Counted from the stretch's first letter, positions 41,074-50,480 are shown. The stretch: 64,000 bases of DNA from Pedobacter sp. MC2016-24 (GCF_015223055.1 NZ_JADFBX010000011.1:100146-164145); one strand, 5' to 3'. The notes: generated from the letters alone by a model not told the origin. Program-made: numbers and translations.

Positions 41074-42432
41074 ATGAAAATAAAAGACCGCCTGTCTCTA
41101 TATTTTACCCTGATCAGTACCTTTATCCTGCTCCTCGTACTCTGTTCAGTTTATTTCATGTTCGCCAAATTTATGGAAGCCGATTTCTTTGCGCGGCTCA
41201 CGGACAGGACCATGGTGACTGCTAAATTATACCTGGAGGCAGATGAAATCTCGGCAGATTCACTTGATAAAGTGAGAAACCAGTACCTGGAAAAACTAAA
41301 TGGCGAAGTTATCCGAATTTACAATTCAAAAAACAGTGCTGCATTTATTGGCGATGACCAGCAATACTGGACCAACGAAACCATAGATAAAGTCAGAAAA
41401 CTCAAGAAATTAAATTTCAGGGACGGCAACCGCCAGGTGGTCGGCATTTTTTATAAAGACAACCAGGGAGACTTTGTGATCCTGGCATCGGCTTTAGACA
41501 AAAGCACCCATTACCGGCTTGAAAAGCTACAAAAGATTATGGTCCTGATTTTTATCATCATCTTTATTGGCTTGCTCCTATCCGGACGCTGGATTGCCAA
41601 AAGGATACTAAAGCCTCTGGACCTGTTTATCGCTGAAGTGAAGCAGATTAAGTCGAGCAACCTACACTTCCGTGTACAGGAAGGCACAAACAAAGATGAA
41701 ATCAGCCTGCTTGCACAAAATTTCAACAATTTAATGGAACACCTGGAACAGGCTTTCGTATTACAGAAAACCTTCATTGCCAATGCATCCCATGAATTGA
41801 GGACCCCGGTAACGCGGATGACCATTGCAGCCGAAATCAGCTTGTCGCAGGAGCGGGAAAAGGCCGATTATAAAAAAGCACTGCTCTCTGTTTTAGAAGA
41901 TGCTGAAAAAATGGAACATACCATCACCGGTCTGATGAGTCTGGCGCAGGCTGATCTGGAATTTGCATCAGCGCCATTAGGCCCTGTTCGCATCGACGAA
42001 TTGATCTGGGCTTTACAAAAAGAATGGAAAGAAAAAGAATACTGTGACCTGTTTGTCAACACCGGCAATTTACCCGCCGATGAACATGAACTCTGTATAC
42101 AGGCCAATCCCATTTTGTTGCAAATAGCCCTGAACAATATCTTATCTAATGCTTTCAAATTCTCAAATCAGCAAATGGTATCCTGTACACTTGACATTAA
42201 GCCCTCAGAGATCAGCATCGCCATTCAGGATCAAGGTATTGGTATTGACGAAAATGAACGCAGTGAAATCTTCAAACCCTTCTATAGTACCGCTCCCTCA
42301 CACCATCAGACCGGCAATGGCATGGGGCTTTACATGGCGCATAAAATCATCACCCTGTTTAAAGGCAATATCACTGTAGCGTCACAAAAAGGGCTTGGAA
42401 CCACATTCAAGGTAGTTTTCCCTAAACTTTAA
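41074..42432 (+). CDS. membrane sensor histidine kinase
   Basis: 452 residues: membrane segments at about 10-31 and 154-175, a periplasmic sensor region of about 120 residues between them, HAMP (about 176-228), dimerisation domain with His240 in ASHELRTPVTRM, and ATPase domain with N, G1 (QDQGIGIDE) and G2 (GNGMGLYMAHKI) boxes. The sensor region has few His or Cys residues, so direct metal binding there is not obvious. Its stop codon overlaps the first TTTAAT repeat of the efflux promoter. Confidence 0.93.
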   Translation: MKIKDRLSLYFTLISTFILLLVLCSVYFMFAKFMEADFFARLTDRTMVTAKLYLEADEISADSLDKVRNQYLEKLNGEVIRIYNSKNSAAFIGDDQQYWTNETIDKVRKLKKLNFRDGNRQVVGIFYKDNQGDFVILASALDKSTHYRLEKLQKIMVLIFIIIFIGLLLSGRWIAKRILKPLDLFIAEVKQIKSSNLHFRVQEGTNKDEISLLAQNFNNLMEHLEQAFVLQKTFIANASHELRTPVTRMTIAAEISLSQEREKADYKKALLSVLEDAEKMEHTITGLMSLAQADLEFASAPLGPVRIDELIWALQKEWKEKEYCDLFVNTGNLPADEHELCIQANPILLQIALNNILSNAFKFSNQQMVSCTLDIKPSEISIAIQDQGIGIDENERSEIFKPFYSTAPSHHQTGNGMGLYMAHKIITLFKGNITVASQKGLGTTFKVVFPKL

Positions 42433-42484
42433 TCTCATTTTAATCGCCCTTTAATTCGCATTTAATTCAACTGAGCTAGGTTTG
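42428..42484 (+). promoter_or_regulatory. efflux-operon promoter with four 11-base-spaced TTTAAT repeats
   Basis: TTTAAT occurs at 42428, 42439, 42450 and 42461, exactly 11 bases apart, each followed by five variable bases. Eleven bases after the last repeat is a perfect -7 box, TAGGTTTG (42477-42484), 19 bases before the tolC-like ATG. Direct repeats at 11 bases are the classic binding pattern of OmpR/PhoB-type regulators, and such a regulator is encoded immediately upstream. No -33 TTG is seen, consistent with activator dependence. Confidence 0.75.
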
Positions 42485-42503
42485 ACCAAACACAAGAACA
42501 CAA

Positions 42504-43793
42504 ATGGTCTGCATATCTCTAAAATTAAATTGCTTTTGCACTGTACTTGCCTTGACTTTTGCTGCCCATGTAGCAAGTGCCCAAACCGGCATTACAGTTA
42601 CCCTCAGTTTACCTGAGGCTGAAAAGCGCTTTGTTCAAAACAATTACCAATTGATTGCCCAGCAATACCAAACGGATCAGGCCCGGGCCGAAGTGATTAC
42701 AGCCCGTTTGTTTGACAATCCGGAAATTAATTACGAGAACCTGCTATACAACCCGGATACCAGGAAATTTCTGGGCACCAGCATGGCAACAGGTCAATAC
42801 CAGGCCTCTGTGTCGCAAATGATTAAACTTGCCGGCAAACGCAACAAAAACATTCAACTGGCTAATTCAGGTGTAAAACTAGCAGCGTATGCGTATTTCG
42901 ATTTGATGCGGACGCTGCGCTTCAGTCTGCATGCCAGCTTTTACAAAACGTACTATGACCAGCAGTCGGCCAAAGTTTACGAGCAGCAAATCAACTCGCT
43001 TAAGCTGTTACTAAGTGCCAATGAGCAACAGTTAAAACTCGGTAATGTAGCGGTCAAAGACATCATCCGGATCAAATCATTGTTGTATAACCTGCAAGGC
43101 GAATACAGCAGTTTAATGAACGAGATTGAAGATTCGCAAACGCAGATTAAATTGATGACCAATATAGATCCTGGTGCCAATCTCTTGCTGACGATATCAC
43201 CTGAAGAAGAACAAAGCTATCAATTGAACAAACAGGTATATACCAACCTGCTGGATTCGGCGCGCAATAATCGCTCAGATCTCCAGTTGGCCAAAGCCGG
43301 AATGACATATGCCGAGAACAATTTGAAATTGCAAAAGGCAAATGCTGTACCTGATGTAGAACTCAGCCTGAGCTATGACTTGAAAGGCAGTTATCCGGAT
43401 CATTATACCGGTATCGGAATCAAAATGCCCATCCCACTATTTAACCGCAACCAGGGTGAGATTAAAAAAGCAAGAATTGCCATTGATGCTGGAAAACTCC
43501 AGGTACAGCAACAAAATGCACAGTTGGAAAATGAAGTGTATAACAGCTACGCCTCAGCCTTACGCATCGAAAATCTATACCAGGGTTTTGACAAAGGCTT
43601 CCATGCAGACTTTGACAAATTGATTGCAGAGGTGGTTAAAAATTTCAAGAACAGAAACATCAGCCTCATTGAATTCCTTGATTTCTACGATGCTTATAAA
43701 GCCAGTACCCTGCAAATGAATACGCTTAAATATGAGCGTATGAATGCCAAAGAAGAAATCAATTTCGTAACCGGATCGACCATTTTTAAATAA
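42504..43793 (+). CDS. czcC: TolC-family outer-membrane efflux protein (CzcC-like)
   Basis: 429 residues with a signal peptide (cleavage after HVASAQ, about residue 26) and the two OEP repeats, long helical hairpins (AEVITARLFDNPEINYENLLY; ARIDAGKLQVQQQ-type second repeat). It forms the outer-membrane exit duct of the tripartite pump with the adaptor and RND proteins downstream; seven bases separate it from the adaptor gene. The name czcC is by position and family. Confidence 0.9.
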   Translation: MVCISLKLNCFCTVLALTFAAHVASAQTGITVTLSLPEAEKRFVQNNYQLIAQQYQTDQARAEVITARLFDNPEINYENLLYNPDTRKFLGTSMATGQYQASVSQMIKLAGKRNKNIQLANSGVKLAAYAYFDLMRTLRFSLHASFYKTYYDQQSAKVYEQQINSLKLLLSANEQQLKLGNVAVKDIIRIKSLLYNLQGEYSSLMNEIEDSQTQIKLMTNIDPGANLLLTISPEEEQSYQLNKQVYTNLLDSARNNRSDLQLAKAGMTYAENNLKLQKANAVPDVELSLSYDLKGSYPDHYTGIGIKMPIPLFNRNQGEIKKARIAIDAGKLQVQQQNAQLENEVYNSYASALRIENLYQGFDKGFHADFDKLIAEVVKNFKNRNISLIEFLDFYDAYKASTLQMNTLKYERMNAKEEINFVTGSTIFK

Positions 43794-43800
43794 CGCACGC

Positions 43801-44898
43801 ATGCAAAATAGATTAAAAAATACCGCTATAGCAATGGCTTGTTCTGCCATTCTTCTTTTATCTTCCTGCGCTGAACAGGTAAAGGAAACACCAAAAGATG
43901 AAAAGTTTGAAATTACCGACTCCCTGATCAAAAGATTGGCCATTGATACCGTAAAAGGCGCAAACAACCAGACAGACCTGAACTTCTCGGCCAAAATCAC
44001 AGCAAACGAAGAAAAGATGGCTAAAATATATCCAATGGTAAGCGGGCATGTGCAAAATGCACCTGTAAAATTGGGTGATAAAGTACATAAAGGCCAGTTA
44101 CTGGCTACGATGACCAGTGCAGAAATGGCTGGTTTCGATAAAGAAGCCATCAGCTCCTCGGCGGAACTCGATAATGCAAAACGACAAGCTAAACTGACAG
44201 AAGACCTCTACCACAGCGGACTGGCCTCAGCTTTAGAACTGGAGCAAGCTAAAAACGACCTGTTGGTTAAGCAAGCAGAAGATAAACGAAGCCGTTCAAT
44301 CTTAAAGCTAAATGGCGGCAGTAAAAACGGAGTATACACACTTACTTCGCCCTTAGCAGGTTTCATTACCGAAAAAAATGTAACCAGTAACATGCAGGTG
44401 AGACCAGACAACAGCGAGAACCTATTCACCGTAGCAGACCTCTCTGAGGTATGGGCCATGATCAACATTTATGAGAGTGATATATCCAGGGTAAAAGAAG
44501 GCGATGATGTCATCCTTTCGATCTTATCTTATCCAGATCAATCTTTTAAAGGAAAAATCAGCAAGATCTACAATATGCTGGACAATGACAGCAAGGTAAT
44601 GAATGCACGGGTGGTGATTAAAAATCCGGGATACTTGTTGAAACCGGGCATGATGGCTACAGTACAGATTGCCACAAAAAGCGGTATCAGTTTACCTTCT
44701 GTCAATGCCAACTGCCTGATATTCGATAACAATAAATATTATGTTCTGGTACTTGATCCGGCAAAGAAAATCAGGGTTCAGGAAATTGAGATCAGCAGAA
44801 AATTTGAAGACAAGGCCTATGTAAGTAACGGACTTCAGGCGGGCGACCGTGTCATAGCTTCAAAACAGCTTTTTCTTTACGACAGTCTGAAACCTTAA
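43801..44898 (+). CDS. czcB: RND efflux periplasmic adaptor (CzcB-like) lipoprotein
   Basis: 365 residues with lipobox LSSC (Cys23). HlyD/MFP layout: barrel-sandwich strands (MAKIYPMVSGHVQNAPVKLGDKVHKG around 80-100), an alpha-hairpin (SSAELDNAKRQAKLTEDLY to LLVKQAEDKRS), the returning lipoyl-like half (YTLTSPLAGFITEKNVTSN) and a beta-barrel. No extended His-rich N-terminal metal-binding domain as in some CzcB proteins. Joins the TolC-like and RND proteins; 27 bases before the RND gene. Confidence 0.92.
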   Translation: MQNRLKNTAIAMACSAILLLSSCAEQVKETPKDEKFEITDSLIKRLAIDTVKGANNQTDLNFSAKITANEEKMAKIYPMVSGHVQNAPVKLGDKVHKGQLLATMTSAEMAGFDKEAISSSAELDNAKRQAKLTEDLYHSGLASALELEQAKNDLLVKQAEDKRSRSILKLNGGSKNGVYTLTSPLAGFITEKNVTSNMQVRPDNSENLFTVADLSEVWAMINIYESDISRVKEGDDVILSILSYPDQSFKGKISKIYNMLDNDSKVMNARVVIKNPGYLLKPGMMATVQIATKSGISLPSVNANCLIFDNNKYYVLVLDPAKKIRVQEIEISRKFEDKAYVSNGLQAGDRVIASKQLFLYDSLKP

Positions 44899-44925
44899 AT
44901 TTTCCACCTTTAACGACCAACGATA

Positions 44926-47900
44926 ATGAATAAATTCATTAAATCGATCATAAATTTCTCCCTGAAGAATAAATACTTCATCTTCTTTGCCACTTTTATT
45001 CTTGTATTGGCGGGGTATCTGAGTTTCAAACATACCACTATTGAAGCTTTTCCCGATGTGACCAATACCAATATCACCATCATTACCCAATGGCCGGGCC
45101 GCAGCGCCGAGGAGGTTGAAAAGTTTGTAACCCGACCGCTGGAAATTGCGATGAACCCCACCGAGAAAAGAACGAGCATCCGCTCTTCTTCCCTATTTGG
45201 CCTGTCTGTCGTAAAAATCACTTTTGAAGATGATGTCGATTATCAGTTTGCCCGGGTACAGGTCAACAATCACCTGGATGAGGCCGATTTACCCTCAGGT
45301 GCAAAACCTGAGGTACAGCCGCCCTATGGTCCTACCGGAGAGATCTTCCGGTATACCTTAAAAAGTGATCAAAAATCAGTCAGGGAATTGAAAACCCTGC
45401 AGGACTGGGTGGTTCAGCGGGAGCTGCTTTCGGTTCCCGGCATTGCCGATGTAGTTAGCTTTGGTGGCGAAGTTAAAACCTATCAAATTACCGTCGATCC
45501 TCAAAAAGCACTTCAATATGGCGTAACAGCAACCGAACTCTTTGAGGCCGTTTCCAAAAGTAATGTCAATGTGGGCGGTGATGTGATTGAACAAAGCGGA
45601 CAAGCCTACGTGGTGCGTGGTATCGGTGTTTTAAATAACATTGGCGAGATTAAAAACATCGTGGTAGACAACTTTAACGGCACACCGGTTTATGTTAAAA
45701 CCATAGCAGAAGTTACAGAATCAGCCTTACCACGCTTAGGCCAGGTGGGCAGGGACCGGGATCAGGATGTAGTTGAAGGGATTGTGGTGATGCGTAAGGG
45801 AGAAAATCCAAGCGAAGTCATCAGCGCCCTTAAAGAAAAAATCAAGGATGTAAATGAGCATATCCTTCCCGGAGATGTTAAAATCAGCCCTTTCTATGAC
45901 CGCGAGGATCTGGTTAATTTTGCTACAAAAACGGTGATGCACAACATGATGGAAGGGATCATTTTTGTAACCCTGATCGTCTTCTTATTTATGGCCGATT
46001 GGCGGACCACCTTAATCGTATCCTTAATTATTCCGCTTGCCTTATTATTTGCCTTTATCTGTTTAAAGTTAAAAGGCATGTCGGCAAATCTACTATCGAT
46101 GGGTGCAATAGATTTCGGGATTATCATTGACGGTGCCGTGGTTATGGTTGAAGGGATTTTTGTCGCGCTGGATTACAGTTCGCATAAAAACGGTGCTGAG
46201 AAATTTAACCGGATGAGTAAGCTGGGTATCATTAAAAAAGCCTGTCTGGAAAACGGAAAAGGAATCTTCTTTGCCAAGCTCATCATCATCACCGGCCTGA
46301 TGCCCATTTTCACCTTCGAAAAGGTAGAGGGCAAAATGTTCTCGCCATTGGCCTGGACTTTGAGTTTCGCCTTACTTGGCGCACTTTTACTGACTTTTAC
46401 CCTGGTACCTGCAATGGCCAGTGTGCTGCTCAATAAAAACGTAAAGGAAAAGCACAACATCTTTCTGGTATACCTTACCAAAGGTGTGATGGGGACCTTC
46501 AATGCAGCCTTTAAAGCAAGAAAATTTGTATTTATAGGCGCACTGGTCGTTTTAGTGCTGGGTTTCTTCAGTTTCAAATTTTTAGGTACGGAGTTCCTGC
46601 CTTCGCTGGACGAAGGTTCGATTTATGTTCGCGCCAGTGCTCCCCTAAGTGTTTCTTTAAATGAAACAAAAAAGTTGAGCAATGAAATGCGCAAAATCTT
46701 CCTAAGTTTTGAAGAGGTCAAACAGGTGATGTCACAAACCGGCAGACCAAATGATGGCACTGATGCTACCGGTTTTTACAATATGGAGTTCCTGGTAGAC
46801 ATTTATCCAAAATCAACGTGGAAACGCAAAGAAACCAAAGAACAGCTGATAGAACGGATGCAGCAAAAACTGAAGGGCTACCCTGGCATCAGTCTGAATT
46901 TCTCGCAGCCCATTTCTGATAACGTGGAGGAAGCGGTATCGGGGGTAAAAGGTTCCATTGTGGTTAAAATGTTTGGTAACGACTTCAGCTTTATCGAACA
47001 GGAAGAAGAAAAAATAGAGGCGATTTTAAAAACTGTCCCCGGCATTGAAGATTTGGGTATTTTACGCAATCTGGGGCAACCAGAATTACAAATTAACCTC
47101 AACCAGAGTAAAATGGCCCTTTACGGCGTAACTACAGAAGATGCCAATGCGATCATTGAAATGGCGATTGGTGGAAAAGCAGCTACCCAGATTTATGAGG
47201 GAGAACGTAAATTCGACCTCAGGATTCGTTATCCTGAAGATTTCAGAAACGATGAAGCTGCTATTGGTGCCCTGCGCATCCCGACCCTTTCGGGAGCTAA
47301 AGTTCCGTTGAGTGAAATCTCAACCATCCGGAAAATTACCGGACCAAGCATCATTTACCGCGATAAACACCAAAGATATGGCGCCATTAAGTTCTCCATA
47401 CGGGGCAGAGACATGGGCAGTACCATTGCCGAAGCACAGCAAAAAGTAAAGGAACAAATTAAGCTTCCTAAAGAATATAAATTGGAATGGGCAGGAGATT
47501 TTGAGAACCAGCAAAGGGCAACGTCCAGGTTATCAACCGCAGTTCCGATTAGTTTACTGCTGATTTTCTTCATTCTTTTTGTGCTCTTTGGCAATATCAA
47601 AGACTCACTCCTGGTGTTAAACAATGTACCTTTTGCCATGGTAGGCGGCATTCTCGCTTTACTGATTGCGAAAGTCAACTTTAACATCTCGGCAGGTATT
47701 GGGTTTATTGCACTATTTGGCATCTGCGTTCAGAACGGGGTCATCCTCATTACCAGGTTTAAAAGTAATATGGCAGAGCTGAAACATCATCCAAGCTGGA
47801 CTTTCGCTGATGCCATCCGGGATGGTGTGGCCACCCGCTTACGCCCGGTCATTATGACTGCGATGATGGCTGCAATCGGGTTAATGCCTGCTGCATTATC

Positions 47901-48063
47901 CACCGGAATCGGCTCAGAAGCCTCGAAACCTTTGGCTATTGTGGTCATCGGCGGATTGATTACCAATACCCTGTTCTGCTTATTTGTTTATCCGATTGTT
48001 TTTTACTGGTCTTACCATAAAAAGGCAAAACAGCTAAAAGCAATCCTCAATAGCAGCAATTAA
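44926..48063 (+). CDS. czcA: heavy-metal efflux RND transporter (CzcA type)
   Basis: 1045-residue inner-membrane proton/metal antiporter of the HME-RND family. Twelve membrane segments with the two large periplasmic loops. TM4 carries DFGIIIDGAVVMVE with Asp396, Asp402 and Glu409, the same spacing as the essential Asp402/Asp408/Glu415 of Cupriavidus CzcA; this set is linked to divalent ions (Zn, Co, Cd, Ni) rather than Cu/Ag. N-terminus AFPDVTNTNITIITQWPGRSAEEVE is the family start, here cited by its AFPDVT core. Last gene of the operon; its end overlaps the convergent PAP2 gene by four bases. Confidence 0.95.
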   Translation: MNKFIKSIINFSLKNKYFIFFATFILVLAGYLSFKHTTIEAFPDVTNTNITIITQWPGRSAEEVEKFVTRPLEIAMNPTEKRTSIRSSSLFGLSVVKITFEDDVDYQFARVQVNNHLDEADLPSGAKPEVQPPYGPTGEIFRYTLKSDQKSVRELKTLQDWVVQRELLSVPGIADVVSFGGEVKTYQITVDPQKALQYGVTATELFEAVSKSNVNVGGDVIEQSGQAYVVRGIGVLNNIGEIKNIVVDNFNGTPVYVKTIAEVTESALPRLGQVGRDRDQDVVEGIVVMRKGENPSEVISALKEKIKDVNEHILPGDVKISPFYDREDLVNFATKTVMHNMMEGIIFVTLIVFLFMADWRTTLIVSLIIPLALLFAFICLKLKGMSANLLSMGAIDFGIIIDGAVVMVEGIFVALDYSSHKNGAEKFNRMSKLGIIKKACLENGKGIFFAKLIIITGLMPIFTFEKVEGKMFSPLAWTLSFALLGALLLTFTLVPAMASVLLNKNVKEKHNIFLVYLTKGVMGTFNAAFKARKFVFIGALVVLVLGFFSFKFLGTEFLPSLDEGSIYVRASAPLSVSLNETKKLSNEMRKIFLSFEEVKQVMSQTGRPNDGTDATGFYNMEFLVDIYPKSTWKRKETKEQLIERMQQKLKGYPGISLNFSQPISDNVEEAVSGVKGSIVVKMFGNDFSFIEQEEEKIEAILKTVPGIEDLGILRNLGQPELQINLNQSKMALYGVTTEDANAIIEMAIGGKAATQIYEGERKFDLRIRYPEDFRNDEAAIGALRIPTLSGAKVPLSEISTIRKITGPSIIYRDKHQRYGAIKFSIRGRDMGSTIAEAQQKVKEQIKLPKEYKLEWAGDFENQQRATSRLSTAVPISLLLIFFILFVLFGNIKDSLLVLNNVPFAMVGGILALLIAKVNFNISAGIGFIALFGICVQNGVILITRFKSNMAELKHHPSWTFADAIRDGVATRLRPVIMTAMMAAIGLMPAALSTGIGSEASKPLAIVVIGGLITNTLFCLFVYPIVFYWSYHKKAKQLKAILNSSN

Positions 48064-48806
48064 AACCGACTGGCAAAAGAAAAACCAATGGCTTTATCCT
48101 GATACGTAGGTACCAGGCTAAAGTCGGCGGAACTTTTGCCGGCTATCCATCTTTTTACCGTCGGATATACCAGGTAGGCTACTTTGGTTGAAATGATACC
48201 GAAACCAGCACCAGCAACCACATCGCTTACCCAGTGTCTGTTGTTATACAAACGCATGATCCCTGTTGCAGTAGCCACCGTATAGCCGGCATAACCGTAC
48301 CAGGGGGATATGTCTTTATATTCCTGCTTTAAAAATTCTGCTGCAGCAAATGAGGTTGCAGTATGGCCTGAGGGAAAAGAATTGTAGGTACTTCCATCCG
48401 GACGAAGCCGTTTGGTGGCCGATTTAACTGCGAATGTAGAAGCTTTCATCAAACTGAAAGAGATGGCATAGATCCCCGTTGCATCCAGTAAACTGTGTTT
48501 GCCTTTTACACCTGCCAGGTTCAACGCATAAACTGCTGCTGCAGGTGCGTACTGCATATAATTATCTGCATGTGCAGAAAACAAGGGATGATCCTCCTGC
48601 AACTCCGCACGTGTAGTCAGGTCCAGGTCATTTACAAAGTTATTTCCGCCCCCCATGGCACCATAGCCCAGAAAAACAACCGGGATGATAAAAGGCGCTA
48701 CTTTAAATGTATTCTTTTTTGTACTTAACGAATCCTGCCTTTGGGCAAGCGTAAATAAAGGTAAACACAGGCCAATCAGGACGACACACTTCAATCTCTT
48801 CATCAT
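48060..48806 (-). CDS. PAP2-family membrane phosphatase
   Basis: 248 residues with signal peptide (to about 22). All three PAP2 phosphatase motifs are present: KSATKRLRPDGS, FPSGHTATSFA and YNNRHWVSDVVAGAGFG. Acts on lipid phosphates such as undecaprenyl diphosphate or phosphatidic acid on the periplasmic side. Ends in a beta-strand-like AIGFSFASRF. Convergent with czcA, overlapping by four bases, with no terminator visible between them. Confidence 0.92.
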   Translation of the reverse strand: MMKRLKCVVLIGLCLPLFTLAQRQDSLSTKKNTFKVAPFIIPVVFLGYGAMGGGNNFVNDLDLTTRAELQEDHPLFSAHADNYMQYAPAAAVYALNLAGVKGKHSLLDATGIYAISFSLMKASTFAVKSATKRLRPDGSTYNSFPSGHTATSFAAAEFLKQEYKDISPWYGYAGYTVATATGIMRLYNNRHWVSDVVAGAGFGIISTKVAYLVYPTVKRWIAGKSSADFSLVPTYQDKAIGFSFASRF

Positions 48807-48978
48807 AAAATAATTCGGTATTAAAACTAAGATACAATTTTGAAGAAATTCTGTAGCATTTTCAGCATATTTTTCCCGGTGGTCCTTTCCTGCATGCTAG
48901 TATTTTAAAACAGATTGCCCTTGCAGGTGTTTTACATTCGTAATTATTGTTTTACCAGTTTTAAAGAAGCAAAACATC

Positions 48979-49227
48979 ATGGCAGAATTAGAGTTAAATT
49001 CCCAAAAATTTGAGATTAGTGCTAAAATAAATGGAACTGAACAACAGGTCACTGTCAATCCAGACGAGACTACGGATGGTGCTGAATTTTTCAATTGTAT
49101 TGTAGACGAAGAAAAAATCACGCAGATCAGGGCCAATGAGCACAACAAATGGGAGCAAATGTGGGGAGAGCTGGATCAACAAAGTATAGACGAAATCGGT
49201 GCAGCCATTAACAAATCAAAATCATGA
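48979..49227 (+). CDS. small hypothetical protein coupled to an SRPBCC gene
   Basis: 82 residues, acidic, no membrane segment: MAELELNSQKFEISAKINGTE, NPDETTDGAEFFNCIVDEEK, then a helical end with KWEQMWGELDQQSIDEIGAAI. Not recognised. Its stop overlaps the next start in ATGA (49224-49227), indicating translational coupling and a shared function with the SRPBCC protein. Confidence 0.7.
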   Translation: MAELELNSQKFEISAKINGTEQQVTVNPDETTDGAEFFNCIVDEEKITQIRANEHNKWEQMWGELDQQSIDEIGAAINKSKS

Positions 49228-49916
49228 ATACAAATCTGAAACTCCGCTCGGGAAAATTTTCCATCGAAAAGCAACATTACGAAAACATCAGTCTGAATGA
49301 GCGGCTCGTATCTATGCTTTTGGGCGGTCTTTTAATTGGAAGAGGAATTACCAGGCCCTTTAAAGCGCCTTTTTTATACGGTGCCTATATGGCTTACCGT
49401 GGCTTTACCGGTCGCTGCTTACTGTATGAAAAACTGGGTATAGACAGCAGTAAACCCCGTGCAGTAAACATCAGAGGCGAATTCGTGATCGACAGACCCG
49501 CCGCAGAAGTATATAGTTACTGGCGTAATTTAAATAACCTGCCTGCCAGTATTGAACATTTGCTCAATGTAGAAATGATCGATGAGCACTTGTCAAAGTG
49601 GAAGGCGAATGTCATGGGCAACCTATTTTCACTGGACTGGAAAGCAGAAATCGTCAAAGATGAACCGGGAAGGTTAATCGGTTGGCGTTCTGCATCAGGC
49701 ACGCTGATCCATCATGTAGGCCGTGTTGAATTTTCAGAAACACAAAACGGCAACGCCACAACCTTAAAGGTTGTTTTATCCTACCACCCCCCTGCAGGAG
49801 GCTTGGGAATGGGCCTTGCCAGATTGCTCAATCCCTATTTTGAAAGCATGCTGAAAAAGGAAATCAAGAGCTTTAAACATGTCATTGAACAACATGTTCC
49901 CCTAACCTCTTACTGA
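49224..49916 (+). CDS. membrane-linked SRPBCC (polyketide-cyclase-like) protein
   Basis: 230 residues. The N-terminal part has two short hydrophobic segments of the YgaP/DUF2892 type (ERLVSMLLGGLLIGRGI, about 26-42; APFLYGAYMAYRGFTGRCLLY, about 48-68). Residues about 85-225 are an SRPBCC/cyclase-dehydrase fold (VIDRPAAEVYSYWRNLNNLP, GWRSASGTLIHHVGRVEF), which binds hydrophobic ligands. Coupled to the small gene before it. Similar proteins are often stress-associated; ligand unknown. Confidence 0.82.
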   Translation: MNTNLKLRSGKFSIEKQHYENISLNERLVSMLLGGLLIGRGITRPFKAPFLYGAYMAYRGFTGRCLLYEKLGIDSSKPRAVNIRGEFVIDRPAAEVYSYWRNLNNLPASIEHLLNVEMIDEHLSKWKANVMGNLFSLDWKAEIVKDEPGRLIGWRSASGTLIHHVGRVEFSETQNGNATTLKVVLSYHPPAGGLGMGLARLLNPYFESMLKKEIKSFKHVIEQHVPLTSY

Positions 49917-49918
49917 GG

Positions 49919-50383
49919 TTAGGCGGCTCCGCCACCAATTTTTGCCACAACAGTCAGCACCACACTCAATATATTTAAGGTCAGAATCACAATGGCAATG
50001 ATTCCCCAAAACTTAAATATAGATTTCATGTTTTTCATCGCTACCGTTAAGTTCTCCTGGTCGGCATACAATACCGCGGTGTTTGCTGCATTTGAATACT
50101 TAAACATCAGGAAACTTGGGTAAAACAAAATTAATGAAATGGCTAAAAAATAAACCGTCAGGAATGTTGCGCCTAATTGTACTAAAGGATTTCCCGGTGC
50201 TGCAGTAGCTAAGCCCTGCATAATCCCATTGGCACTTAAAGCAAGAACAGCCAGAAAAGCAGCAAATACGAGTCCCACAATTGACAAAAATTTTGTCCAT
50301 TTTGCTGTCTCATAAATATAGCTTCTAATCTCTTCCGTAATTACCAATTGCGCTTCAAAATGTTCTTCTTCTAAATTTTCCAT
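49919..50383 (-). CDS. small four-helix-type membrane protein (DUF5362-like)
   Basis: 154 residues from ATG 50383 (MENLEEEHFEAQ); the frame extends nine bases to a TTG. Acidic cytosolic start, then membrane segments at about 33-53, 73-93 and 124-147, with FYPSFLMFKYSNAANTAVLYADQENL between the second and third. The pattern fits DUF5362-type proteins of Bacteroidota; I am not certain of the number. Convergent with the SRPBCC gene and divergent from ychF. Confidence 0.7.
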   Translation of the reverse strand: MENLEEEHFEAQLVITEEIRSYIYETAKWTKFLSIVGLVFAAFLAVLALSANGIMQGLATAAPGNPLVQLGATFLTVYFLAISLILFYPSFLMFKYSNAANTAVLYADQENLTVAMKNMKSIFKFWGIIAIVILTLNILSVVLTVVAKIGGGAA

Positions 50384-50447
50384 AATACACAAAATCCCAA
50401 ACCGGGTTAAACTACCTTAAACATAAAAAATATTTTTAAAAAATTGA

Positions 50448-50455
50448 TACCTTTG
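50448..50455 (+). promoter_or_regulatory. -7 promoter box of ychF
   Basis: TACCTTTG, perfect TAnnTTTG, 25 bases before the ychF ATG. The upstream sequence is a run of A and T without a TTG at the standard distance. Confidence 0.55.
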
Positions 50456-50480
50456 CGCCAAATCAAGAAAAAAATCATAC

